Source: Sedimentisphaerales bacterium
Lineage (GTDB): Bacteria > Planctomycetota > Phycisphaerae > Sedimentisphaerales > Anaerohalosphaeraceae
Length of the DNA: 57,336 nucleotides
Assembly: GCA_016926155.1 (NCBI GenBank)
Contig: JAFGPC010000017.1
Coordinates: 1-57,336 of the forward strand
Direction of reading: 5' to 3'
Shown here: positions 44,015 through 52,793 of the stretch, piece after piece
Layout of the letters: every line of letters begins with the position of its first letter
Position numbering within the stretch: the first letter of the stretch is position 1
The notes under the pieces: model-generated
The model's input: only the letters and a program-made list of their open reading frames with translations
What the model was told of the DNA's origin: nothing
Database searches by the model: none
Position numbers and translations under genes: made by a program

Positions 44015-44971
44015 CTGTGGTTTTATTAGAACATTATTCTCCATACGACAATGTCCGTGGGGAAATAGATTACAGTCATAGCGAGGCAATGCCTGCGGGC
44101 GGTTTATTAGATCTTCGGCAGTTATATCCCGATGTTCCACATTGAATGAAAACAAACAACCCGCCTGATCCAACAGGGTTTCAGTGTCGCCGGTAAACGA
44201 ATGAAAACCGCCGTAAGGATAACAAAAAGTACGAATCGAAAGCCTACCCATGGCTTGTTCGAGAAAGGCAAAAGATCCGTCAATTTCCTGTTTTTGCTCC
44301 CGGCATGTCAGTTTGCTCATTACCGGGTGATTCACTGAATGCGATCCAATGAGCATGCCCGCTTCCTGCATTTTTCGCAATTCAATTTCACTCATGTAAA
44401 ACTGACCAGCCAATGCCTTTTCCTCCGGAAAAAACCGTTCCATTAATGCATTAAGAATATCTCCACGATAAGCATAGCCGATGTAATAATTCAATGTTCG
44501 TTTGACATGAAGCGTGTAGTCATCGTTCGATTGGGCACGGTAAGTGCGGCTTCGAAAAGCTTCGACATGGTTATCTATTAGCATCTCGTCGGAGACCATT
44601 TCCTGCAGGAAATTACTAATACATTGCCCGCCCCATTTGCCCAGGAGCAGATGAATTCGATGCACATCCATCAGCCGGCCGGTCGCATATACCCCCGTCG
44701 GTATATAGAAAATGCCCCACAAACCCCGCTGTTTGAGTTCTGGTAGCACATACATATAGTGGTCTTTGAAAGCATCGTCAAAGGTGAGAATTATGGCATC
44801 ACGATACGGTTTTCCGCTGTGTATCGCTTCCAGGAACTCGACGTTTGAAATCAGATCGAAATTCGCTGAAAAATAATCCAATTGAGCTCGAAAATCGTCC
44901 CGATGCAGATGTCGAAAATACGGAAACTTCGAATCATCCGGATGAACATAATGATACATAATAGCTTTCAT
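44006..44971 (-). CDS. Polysaccharide deacetylase (NodB-fold)
   Basis: A 321-residue NodB-type deacetylase that removes N- or O-acetyl groups from polysaccharide. Motif 1 TFDDAFKDH has the catalytic/metal Asp65-Asp66, motif 2 SHSVNHPVMSKLT has the metal histidines, and later FCYPYGGFHSFT is the arginine/Pro-Tyr region. There is no signal peptide, so it may act on a lipid-linked or cytoplasmic sugar, like sugar deacetylases of polymer-assembly pathways. The start at 44971 lies 1 bp after the formyltransferase stop, so the two are translationally linked; the open frame extends upstream to 45076 but overlaps that gene. Confidence 0.87.
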   Translation of the reverse strand: MKAIMYHYVHPDDSKFPYFRHLHRDDFRAQLDYFSANFDLISNVEFLEAIHSGKPYRDAIILTFDDAFKDHYMYVLPELKQRGLWGIFYIPTGVYATGRLMDVHRIHLLLGKWGGQCISNFLQEMVSDEMLIDNHVEAFRSRTYRAQSNDDYTLHVKRTLNYYIGYAYRGDILNALMERFFPEEKALAGQFYMSEIELRKMQEAGMLIGSHSVNHPVMSKLTCREQKQEIDGSFAFLEQAMGRLSIRTFCYPYGGFHSFTGDTETLLDQAGCLFSFNVEHRDITAEDLINRPQALPRYDCNLFPHGHCRMENNVLIKPQKK

Positions 44972-44972
44972 G

Positions 44973-45827
44973 TCAGTACATCTGCAGAGAAGGATTCTCA
45001 AGGATTGGCACGGCCATACATCGGTCTTCCCGCTCAAGCAGATATCGCTCCACGAGTCCGTTTCGAAAATTCTCATAAAGAGTTGTCACTGATTCTTCCG
45101 TAAAATCTCTGCTTTTGCAAACATGGACTTGTTTCGGAAGTGGCAGCGGAGACATCCGCTCGAGTCTGTCAAATTGTTCGATAATCAGGCGATAAGTACG
45201 CGTCATATCTACGATTAATCGGTTCCCAATACTGGAAGGAGTATCTCCCCAGCACACTCGGGCACGAAGTTGATGAATAACCGGACCCGTATCGATTCCG
45301 GCATCGATATGCATAAATGTGGCGCCGATATACTCGGGCTTCGCATGGACCAGCGGCCAATAGTTGGTTCCACTGCCCCGATAATATGGCGATAAACCCA
45401 AATGCACATTCAAAAAACGCCCTGCAAAAGCATTCAGCAAAGGCTCCCGAATGAGTGAGCAACCATAGGCTACAACCAAATCCGGTTTTATTGAAAAGAT
45501 TTCATTTACGCAAGCTTCTGAATTTACTTCTCCCTTGGGAATGAATACCGGGCAGGAATGATCTGTAGTGTGCTGAATAAACAGTCCAAAAAAGTCTTCT
45601 TCCGACTGTTCTCTCGCTTGTGCATGGTTCAGACGAAGGGCATTATCCGGTTGACCGGCCAATCGTAACATCAGACTTTTTTCCAGGCCTTCACAAAACG
45701 TCCGGATAATGTTGATCTGTTCCGACAAACCTAGAAAAAGACGGAAAAAAATATGTCGTTTTTCCGATCCGGTTAGAATTACGATCCGCTTCACGGCGCC
45801 ATCCTGGCCTGACTTTTCAATAGTCAT
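44973..45827 (-). CDS. Formyltransferase-domain protein
   Basis: A 284-residue protein of the methionyl-tRNA/GART/sugar formyltransferase fold. The catalytic triad is clear: Asn140 and His142 in FLNVHLGLSPYYRG, and Asp179 in HIDAGIDTGPVIH, so transfer of a formyl group from formyl-tetrahydrofolate is likely. The first 100 residues are divergent, and the C-terminal tRNA-binding domain of Fmt is missing. This suits a sugar N-formyltransferase such as those making formamido sugars in surface polysaccharides. It precedes a deacetylase with a 1-bp gap, which could make the free amine for formylation. No strong ribosome binding site is seen. Confidence 0.82.
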   Translation of the reverse strand: MTIEKSGQDGAVKRIVILTGSEKRHIFFRLFLGLSEQINIIRTFCEGLEKSLMLRLAGQPDNALRLNHAQAREQSEEDFFGLFIQHTTDHSCPVFIPKGEVNSEACVNEIFSIKPDLVVAYGCSLIREPLLNAFAGRFLNVHLGLSPYYRGSGTNYWPLVHAKPEYIGATFMHIDAGIDTGPVIHQLRARVCWGDTPSSIGNRLIVDMTRTYRLIIEQFDRLERMSPLPLPKQVHVCKSRDFTEESVTTLYENFRNGLVERYLLEREDRCMAVPILENPSLQMY

Positions 45828-45916
45828 ATGCGACTGACTATAATTCCAAGTGGATGTTGAGTCAATCTTTCTTCCCTCATCGAATACCTTTCTACCAGAT
45901 CAAGGTCACGAAAATG

Positions 45917-46561
45917 TCATTTTAGGAAATCAGGTTTTTCTCTTTGAAACCAGCGAGGAAGCTGTTCTTGAGACACCTCCCCCCATAAACCCATTTTCCT
46001 GGAAAAAGCCTGTTCCTGGATCTGTAAATACCTTTCGTAATGACTATGTGAAAACCGCATATCGGCGTACCCATACCCATGACGAATGATGCACTCATTC
46101 AGAATGCCGCCATCAGATAAAACAACATAGGCCAGCAATCGGCCATATTTGCCTCGTACATCTCCCACCGTATCGATCAAAACTGTTACATTATGATTCA
46201 AAATCTGATCGGTCGTATATTGTGTCGCTTCCGGACCAAATACCATGGCTTCTGTTTTTTCGGTTGCTTTTTCCGGGGTATCAACTCCCAACAAACGTAC
46301 TCGCGTCGTCGGATATTTTCCGTCAGGGATATCAATGTCGAAAGTATCCCCATCCACAACGTGAACAACATGAAAGGTTTTACCATGATACTTTCGATAA
46401 TCCCCCCAATCTGGTCCCCAATGAGATATTGCGATACGAACTGGACCACCAAACCGATGATCCAAAATACCCAGCATTAGCAAACAGACCAGACCGATAG
46501 TCAGGACCTGCCTCTTGTGACGTCGACTAATGGCATACTGAGATGTTCTTTTACGCACCAT
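45917..46561 (-). CDS. Thermonuclease-family (SNase) membrane-anchored protein
   Basis: A 214-residue protein with an N-terminal hydrophobic segment (about 14-33), then an SNase domain (about 55-205). VVDGDTFDIDIPDG, RVRLLGVDTPE (Arg and Glu of the catalytic site) and GKYGRLLAYV (second Arg) are intact, so it should cut DNA or RNA with calcium, outside the cytoplasm. A final HSHYERYLQIQEQAFSRKMGLWG helix is usual. AGGA lies 7-8 nt before the ATG. It sits between lysC and the formyltransferase gene, with no obvious link. Confidence 0.9.
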   Translation of the reverse strand: MVRKRTSQYAISRRHKRQVLTIGLVCLLMLGILDHRFGGPVRIAISHWGPDWGDYRKYHGKTFHVVHVVDGDTFDIDIPDGKYPTTRVRLLGVDTPEKATEKTEAMVFGPEATQYTTDQILNHNVTVLIDTVGDVRGKYGRLLAYVVLSDGGILNECIIRHGYGYADMRFSHSHYERYLQIQEQAFSRKMGLWGEVSQEQLPRWFQREKPDFLK

Positions 46562-46656
46562 GGATCCATCCTACCCGGATCAGAACCACGTATGGTTTGA
46601 GCTATATAGAGATAAACCGCCCGGATGAGCCCGTTTGTGTCATCAGGGCGTAATTA

Positions 46657-47892
46657 TTAATAGGTGCGCTGATCCGCAGGCTTATCCAATTCGAATACTT
46701 CACAGACTGACGTCAGCGCCTTATCACCATGTCCGATATCCACAATACAACTGATTCTAATTTCACTGGTGGTAATCGAATCGATATTCACTTTGGCTTG
46801 CGCCAGCGCCTCAAACAACTTTCCGGCTACACCATAATGGCTGCGCATCCCCACTCCGACAACGGAAATCTCCGCTATATCATCACGGACAAACAGAGAC
46901 TCACAACCTACTTCCTTGCGAATGCCATCCAGAGCTTTTTTGGCATCCGTCAGATCTCCTTTGGCGATAGTAAACGACAGGTTTGCCTTCTCGGTACTCA
47001 CCTCGGTTTGAATAATGTCGTTTACAATAACACGTGCCTGAGCCAGATGAGCGAACACCCTGGCGGCGTTGCCGGGTTTGTTGTCTACTCCCACTAAGCT
47101 GATTTTGGCCAGTTCCTTTTGCATCGTCGCACCGCTGACGAGAATGCCTTCCATTTGAGCCACCTCGTGAGTTATCAAGGTTCCGGGATTATCGTTCATA
47201 CTACTGCGGACATGAATAGGCACATCGTATTTCTTGCCAAATTCGATCGATCGTCCATGCATTACGCCCGCTCCGAGACTGGCTAATTCGAGCATTTCAT
47301 CATAGCTGATATGCTCCATCTTAACCGCTTTGGGAAACTTGCGCGGGTCCGTCGTATAGATACCATCCACATCCGTATAAATTTCACAAACCCGGGCGTT
47401 CAGGGCAGCCGCCAGAGCTACAGCGCTGGTATCCGACCCCCCCCGTCCCAGGGTTGTCACATTCCCTCGTTCGTCCACCCCCTGAAAACCGGCAACAATT
47501 GCAATATAACCTTCATCCAGCCATTGCTGAATCCGAGCCGCATCAATGCTCTGGATTCGGGCCCGGGTATGAGCGTCGTCAGTCACCATCCGAATCTGGG
47601 CACCGGTAAAGCTGATGGCCTTTTGACCCATCGCATCCAAAGCCATCGCCATCAACGAGACCGTCTGTTGCTCCCCGGTACTGATAAGCTGATCCATCTC
47701 ACGACGTGGGGGATTGGGATTAACTTCCAGTGCATCGGCAATAAGCTGATCGGTCTGTTTCCCTCTGGCCGAGGCCACAACGACCACTTGATTGCCTTGC
47801 TGATGGGCATGGAGTGCACGTGTGGCGGCCCGCACAATCTTCTGGGCATCTGCCACACTAGTACCACCAAATTTCTGCACGATAATCGCCAT
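46657..47892 (-). CDS. lysC: Aspartate kinase
   Basis: A 411-residue single-function aspartokinase, the entry to lysine, threonine and methionine synthesis. KFGGTSV is at residues 7-13, ISTGEQQTVSLMA and GFQGVDERGNVTTLGRGGSDTSAVALA form the kinase sites, and CEIYTDVDGIYTTDPR follows. The last 150 residues hold two ACT domains for feedback control. The start at 47892 (MAIIVQ) has AGGAAG 7 nt upstream; eight more codons (to 47916) are open. It is far from hom and apgM, so the pathway is split. Confidence 0.95.
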   Translation of the reverse strand: MAIIVQKFGGTSVADAQKIVRAATRALHAHQQGNQVVVVASARGKQTDQLIADALEVNPNPPRREMDQLISTGEQQTVSLMAMALDAMGQKAISFTGAQIRMVTDDAHTRARIQSIDAARIQQWLDEGYIAIVAGFQGVDERGNVTTLGRGGSDTSAVALAAALNARVCEIYTDVDGIYTTDPRKFPKAVKMEHISYDEMLELASLGAGVMHGRSIEFGKKYDVPIHVRSSMNDNPGTLITHEVAQMEGILVSGATMQKELAKISLVGVDNKPGNAARVFAHLAQARVIVNDIIQTEVSTEKANLSFTIAKGDLTDAKKALDGIRKEVGCESLFVRDDIAEISVVGVGMRSHYGVAGKLFEALAQAKVNIDSITTSEIRISCIVDIGHGDKALTSVCEVFELDKPADQRTY

Positions 47893-47982
47893 ACCGATCT
47901 TCCTGTTTTTCCGCATTTACCAAACCTGCTGCCCTGATTTGGAGTGATTACTCTATGCAACACATTCCCTTTTTTCAAGAAA

Positions 47983-48005
47983 AAACTACGTTATTCCTGT
48001 AGTTT
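47983..48005. repeat. Inverted repeat in the lysC/sulfatase intergenic region
   Basis: AAACTAC (47983-47989) and GTAGTTT (47999-48005) form a perfect 7-bp dyad with a 9-nt gap, between two divergent genes. It could be an operator for either, but no regulator is near. Confidence 0.35.
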
Positions 48006-48028
48006 CACCCCGTTCTTCCATAAAATAA

Positions 48029-48057
48029 CAGACGCATTGTGCTTGTCTTGGTATAAT
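48029..48057 (+). promoter_or_regulatory. Candidate promoter of the sulfatase gene
   Basis: A perfect -10 TATAAT (48052-48057) lies 29 bp before the sulfatase ATG; the -35 at 17 bp is CAGACG, a weak 3/6 match. The -10 in this divergent intergenic space is the main support. Confidence 0.45.
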
Positions 48058-48086
48058 TCCCAGGATATATTATCAAAGGAAAAATA

Positions 48087-49541
48087 ATGATGAACCGACG
48101 CACATTCCTATCTTTGACCGGTTTGTCTTTTTCGGCGCTCTGGTCCGGGTGTGCCTCCTTAATCCGCGCTGCAAGTAGACGAAAACCCAATATTCTCTTT
48201 GTGTTTGCCGATCAATGGCGAGCTCAGGCCACAGGTTATGCGGGAGACACCAACGCTCGGACACCCGCTTTGGATGCGTTGGAAAAACAGAGTATCAACT
48301 TTACAAATACGGTTTCTGGCTGCCCTGTTTGTTCCCCCTACCGGGCCAGTCTGCTCACCGGGCAATTCCCTCTGACACATGGAGTTTTCTTAAATGATGT
48401 CCCGTTAGGGAACAAAGCCGTTTCCATTGCTCAGGCTTGTAAGTCTGCCGGCTACGAAACCGCTTATCTTGGCAAATGGCATCTGGAAGGCAATGGACGT
48501 ACCAATTACATACCCCCCCACCACCGTCAGGGATTTGATTACTGGCAGGCTCTTGAGTGTACTCATGATTATAATCATTCTTTTTATTATTCCGGCAACG
48601 ATCCCATCCGTCATACCTGGCCTGAATATGATGCCATCGCACAGACCAAGTCCGCCTGTCGCTACATCCGTGAGCATAAACAAAATCCTTTTGTGCTCTT
48701 TTTATCCTGGGGACCGCCTCATGCACCTTACTTGACCGCCCCGGAAGAATACCGTCGTCAATTCAAACCGGAGGATATTGTCCTGCGTCCCAATGTACCA
48801 GAAAGTGAATCGGCTGCTGCCAGGCGTGATCTGGCCGGATATTATGCTCATATCGCCGTCCTTGATGATTGCATAAAGATCATCCTCGAAACCATTGACA
48901 ACGCTGGAATTGAGAATGACACCATTTTCGTTTTCACAAGCGATCACGGCGATATGCTCCATTCTCGAGGCATGATGAAAAAACAACGCCCTTACGAAGA
49001 ATCCGCCTGTGTACCATTCCTACTTCGTTATCCCGTGGTTCATGGCAGGCGCGGCCGACGGATCGATATGCCTATGAACACACCGGATATTATGCCGACC
49101 TTACTGGGACTGGCAAAAATTCCGATTCCGAAAACAGTCGAAGGACAAGACTTTTCAGGTATTATCCGCAACGAACAAAAAGCATCGAATGAAGCGTCCC
49201 TGTTAAGCTGCCCTTCGCCTTTCGGTCAATGGGAACGCAGATTTGGCGGCAGAGAATATCGCGGCATTCGGACCCGCCGATATACGTATACCCGCGACCT
49301 GAACGGGCCTTGGCTATTGTATGACAACCAGAACGATCCCTATCAACAAAATAACCTGATCAACAAACCGGAATATGCAGATCTCCAAAAAAACCTTGAT
49401 TCCATTTTACATCGTAAATTGCAGGAAACAAATGACGATTTTCTGCCGGGCTCCGAATACATCAAAAAATGGGGTTGGACAGTCGACGAAAACGGCACCG
49501 TACCCTATTGGATGAAAAATAAAAACGAGTCAAATTCATGA
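48087..49541 (+). CDS. Tat-exported formylglycine-dependent sulfatase
   Basis: A 484-residue sulfatase of the alkaline-phosphatase superfamily. The signal has NRRTFL (twin arginine) and a lipobox-like WSGC (Cys22). The metal site starts with ILFVFADQWRAQ, and the active-site motif is C-S-P-Y-R at residues 82-86, with Cys82 as the residue converted to formylglycine by a maturase encoded elsewhere. FVFTSDHGDML gives the second metal pair. Length and C-terminal layout are normal for carbohydrate sulfatases; the sulfated sugar is unknown. Its last 4 bp overlap the next gene. AAAGGA precedes the ATG pair. Confidence 0.93.
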   Translation: MMNRRTFLSLTGLSFSALWSGCASLIRAASRRKPNILFVFADQWRAQATGYAGDTNARTPALDALEKQSINFTNTVSGCPVCSPYRASLLTGQFPLTHGVFLNDVPLGNKAVSIAQACKSAGYETAYLGKWHLEGNGRTNYIPPHHRQGFDYWQALECTHDYNHSFYYSGNDPIRHTWPEYDAIAQTKSACRYIREHKQNPFVLFLSWGPPHAPYLTAPEEYRRQFKPEDIVLRPNVPESESAAARRDLAGYYAHIAVLDDCIKIILETIDNAGIENDTIFVFTSDHGDMLHSRGMMKKQRPYEESACVPFLLRYPVVHGRRGRRIDMPMNTPDIMPTLLGLAKIPIPKTVEGQDFSGIIRNEQKASNEASLLSCPSPFGQWERRFGGREYRGIRTRRYTYTRDLNGPWLLYDNQNDPYQQNNLINKPEYADLQKNLDSILHRKLQETNDDFLPGSEYIKKWGWTVDENGTVPYWMKNKNESNS

Positions 49542-50860
49542 ATAGAAGACAATTTGTTAAAATTACAGGTACCGCTATTACACTGCCTATAATTGTGCCA
49601 TCGACAGTATTGTCTCAATTTCCTCCAAGTGAACGCATTACCCTGGCTTTAATTGGAGTCGGCAATCAGGGGACAAATAACCTGAAAGGATTTCTGCAAC
49701 TTAATGAAGCACAGGTCGTAGCTGTATGTGATGTCAACCGGGCCAGTTACGGCTATAAAACGGCCAGTCAGTTTCTCGGTCGTGAACCGGCATGTCAACT
49801 GGTCAATGAACATTACGCCACGCAAAATCGTAACAGTACATTTGCGGGTTGCGAAATGGCCACCGATTTTCGCGAAATCCTTGAACGTCCCGATATTGAT
49901 GCGGTTGTCATCACTGTCCCTGACCACTGGCATGCGGTTATGGCCATAGCGGCCGCTCGTGCAGGGAAAGACATCTATTGTGAAAAACCTATGACCCTAA
50001 CCATTGCCGAGGGTCGACACATGATCCATGCCGTACGCCGTCATGGTATCATCTTTCAAACCGGCAGCCATGAACGATCCAATATTAAATCCCGGTTTGT
50101 CTGTGAACTGGTCCGTAACGGCTATATTGGACAGTTGAAACGTATTGTTACAACAGTCGGTCCCAATAATAAAACCGCCCCGGAAAGCTATTGGACACCC
50201 GATCCGATCCCGGAAGGTTTTGATTATGATACGTGGCTGGGTCCGGCGCCGTATGCCCCATATCACAAAGACCGCTGTTTGTACAACTTCCGATTCGGCG
50301 AGGATTATTCCGGCGGGCAGACAACCAATTATGGAGCCCATTCCAACGACCTGGCGCAGTGGGGCAATAATACCGAATATACCGGTCCTGTTGAAGTAGA
50401 GAATATAGGCGGTATATGGCCGCAGGATGGTCTTTTTACGACCGCCACCTATGTTCACTTCCGGGCGCGATATGTCAAAGGAGTCGAACTGATTTGTCAG
50501 ACCGGTCCGGAAAATATGCAGGTTCGTTTTGAAGGCACGGAAGGCTTTATCCGTCACGGCTACAGAGGCTCCTCATGCTATCCGGAAAACCTATGGAATG
50601 TGACACTCGGCCCGAATGATATTCGCCTGGGAACCAGCACTAACCATTACCTGGACTTTCTCAATGCTGTTAAGACCCGTACTGATCCGGCAGCCCCAAT
50701 CGAGATCGGTCATTATTCGGCAACTCTCTGCCATTTGGGGAACATTGCCATGAAACGCAGAAGGAAACTTCTTTGGGATCCTGCCAAGGAATACTTTACT
50801 AACGATGAGATGGCTAACCGAATGCTTTCCAAGCCTTATCGGGCCCCCTGGCATCTATAA
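49538..50860 (+). CDS. Tat-exported Gfo/Idh/MocA oxidoreductase
   Basis: A 440-residue member with a twin-arginine-like signal (NRRQFVKITGTAI), so probably exported with bound NAD(P). The nucleotide-binding loop is LIGVGNQGTNN (about 39-49) and the EKPMT motif is at 149-153. GGQTTNYGAHSNDLAQWG carries the catalytic-type histidine. The C-terminal region matches the exported planctomycete type. The start overlaps the sulfatase stop (ATGA), so both are made from one message. The likely role is change of a sugar freed by the sulfatase, but its substrate is unknown. Confidence 0.9.
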   Translation: MNRRQFVKITGTAITLPIIVPSTVLSQFPPSERITLALIGVGNQGTNNLKGFLQLNEAQVVAVCDVNRASYGYKTASQFLGREPACQLVNEHYATQNRNSTFAGCEMATDFREILERPDIDAVVITVPDHWHAVMAIAAARAGKDIYCEKPMTLTIAEGRHMIHAVRRHGIIFQTGSHERSNIKSRFVCELVRNGYIGQLKRIVTTVGPNNKTAPESYWTPDPIPEGFDYDTWLGPAPYAPYHKDRCLYNFRFGEDYSGGQTTNYGAHSNDLAQWGNNTEYTGPVEVENIGGIWPQDGLFTTATYVHFRARYVKGVELICQTGPENMQVRFEGTEGFIRHGYRGSSCYPENLWNVTLGPNDIRLGTSTNHYLDFLNAVKTRTDPAAPIEIGHYSATLCHLGNIAMKRRRKLLWDPAKEYFTNDEMANRMLSKPYRAPWHL

Positions 50861-50884
50861 AAAAGCTGTAACCATGAATACTGT

Positions 50885-52702
50885 TCATTCCTGCCAGAAG
50901 CTCCATTTGACACGCTTATATGACTGACGATAATCCTCCTCTGTCGCTACAACAGCGATGCCTTCCTTCTCCCTGGCATCGAGAAAATACACAAAATCCA
51001 TCGGCCGGTCCTCCTTATCGAAGGTCTCGGCATACAGCCGGGCGATTTCATTGGTCGGCAGTGTTTTTCTTCCGCCTATTTCCACTAATGTAAGTTCCAG
51101 TCCGTCCTTACCTTCTCCCGGCCGCCAGCTTCGCCATACGAGTTCGGTACAGACCAATGCATGATCTGTGGCAAAATCGAAGTTGTAATCGTACGGCTTG
51201 CCCACGTGTCGGAATGCCTCAATGATGGCCTGTGCCTTGGCAACTTTACTCTTCCTGGGACGTAATGCCGCGATATAATCCCCACAGCATTGGCTTAAGG
51301 TATGTATGCACACCCCGTTTTTCACACTTTCAATTACTCTATGCGGCTCACCATCTATTTCGCAGGAATACTCCAGCCAAAGACGTGGATATATACTGGC
51401 CAGATATTCAGCTAATTTGGTCTCCTTACCTAAAAGCCCTGTCAGGTAGGTCAACACTTCTGCATCGTTAAAATATTCCTCCAACTTCGCTGGGGAACCC
51501 AGGTACAAGACGGCATGAGGCCAGAAACCGGGAAGTCCCACATTACTCATATACCAGTTCTTTCGAGTCATCAGGATATCTCCTGGCTCCAGGGAACGAT
51601 CCATCACTTCCTGTTGCTGAGGAGTCACCAGTATTTGTCCAATTCTGCGATGGACTCGCGTATCTCCCATCCACGTTGCCACTTCCTTAACTGAAGGATA
51701 CCATACGCGATTTACACCACGTTTGAAAACTTCCATATCACTGCCCACTGTCAAAGCGGTCCGTTCTCCCGGTGCGATTGCATCGATCAAAACCAGTTCT
51801 GTTTCAATCTTATCCCATAACACCGCACAACCCAATCCAGCCATTTGCGCCGTTCCATCCATCCCTTTCTCCAGGAAAAACAAATAGGCCCGGCCGCCTC
51901 CTATCCTGGCGGCATCCCGTGTACTATGTAACTCCTGTCGAAATGTGCTGAAAGTATTCTCCTCCAGATCTGTTCCCGGATGCGGTGCATCGAGAAATTT
52001 TACAGTGTTCGGATTTTGCGTTACAAGAGCGCTTAATCGTGTGGCCTTCTCATAGAGGGACAATTCCGCTGCGAATGTTAGCAGAAAACTCCTTATGTGA
52101 TATGATCGCTGCGATCGAGAAGGATCAAAGCGATACCAATCCTCATAAAACAATCGAATTCGGTCCAGCGCAAAAGCATAATCGTAGACCGTAATCCAGA
52201 CATCCCGTAACAATTGCTCCTGGCGGCTTGTCAAGGGCTGCGGATCGTCCCCTTCAAACATCTCTTTGTTCTCTTCCAGGATCGCAAGCTGGGTTTCCAA
52301 ACCCTGATCATATTCCCAGAACTGGGCCAGATCATCTTCAAATGCTTCATTGAATTGAGAGGGAGTAAGCTGGGTTAATGGAGACTTCTGGGCCATACGA
52401 CAACTGGTCAGATGAACTACAACAAGCACCATTGCCAACAACAGAGCCAGAATGATTCGTTTCCGTACCCGAATCCGTTTGCTCCTCCGATCCCATGCGG
52501 ATTCGTCCATTATTTGCCCTCCAATCCATAATACAATGGAAAATAATGCGACCAGTAAAAGTCCCTCCGCCATTGTCGGAAACCAAAGGATCCCACGATC
52601 CGCCATTTCAAACCCCAAAACCGCCCCAAACGTGCCCGTCAAGCCGACTAATCCGCATATCCGTAGCCACTTTCCTTGTGATGCTCGAATTTCTTCCGTC
52701 AT
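50885..52702 (-). CDS. YiiX/YebB-like NlpC/P60-superfamily cysteine hydrolase, membrane-anchored
   Basis: A 605-residue protein with about three N-terminal membrane segments (about 13-30, 45-62, 84-101), a helical middle part (about 110-330) and a C-terminal permuted NlpC/P60 domain. The catalytic His is in GFWPHAVLYLG, preceded by the usual LEPGDILMTR opening, and the catalytic Cys in HALVCTELVWRS. Such proteins cut amide or ester bonds, perhaps in peptidoglycan or lipids. The long middle part has no family I recognise. GAGG lies 7 nt before the ATG. It converges with the Gfo/Idh gene. Confidence 0.82.
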   Translation of the reverse strand: MTEEIRASQGKWLRICGLVGLTGTFGAVLGFEMADRGILWFPTMAEGLLLVALFSIVLWIGGQIMDESAWDRRSKRIRVRKRIILALLLAMVLVVVHLTSCRMAQKSPLTQLTPSQFNEAFEDDLAQFWEYDQGLETQLAILEENKEMFEGDDPQPLTSRQEQLLRDVWITVYDYAFALDRIRLFYEDWYRFDPSRSQRSYHIRSFLLTFAAELSLYEKATRLSALVTQNPNTVKFLDAPHPGTDLEENTFSTFRQELHSTRDAARIGGGRAYLFFLEKGMDGTAQMAGLGCAVLWDKIETELVLIDAIAPGERTALTVGSDMEVFKRGVNRVWYPSVKEVATWMGDTRVHRRIGQILVTPQQQEVMDRSLEPGDILMTRKNWYMSNVGLPGFWPHAVLYLGSPAKLEEYFNDAEVLTYLTGLLGKETKLAEYLASIYPRLWLEYSCEIDGEPHRVIESVKNGVCIHTLSQCCGDYIAALRPRKSKVAKAQAIIEAFRHVGKPYDYNFDFATDHALVCTELVWRSWRPGEGKDGLELTLVEIGGRKTLPTNEIARLYAETFDKEDRPMDFVYFLDAREKEGIAVVATEEDYRQSYKRVKWSFWQE

Positions 52703-52793
52703 ATTCGGGCCTCATGTCTATTTATAAACATTGAATAAACCAATGGATTGGCTTCTTGCTAACGGATTAAGAAGAGAAAAAAAGAAAGAATAA

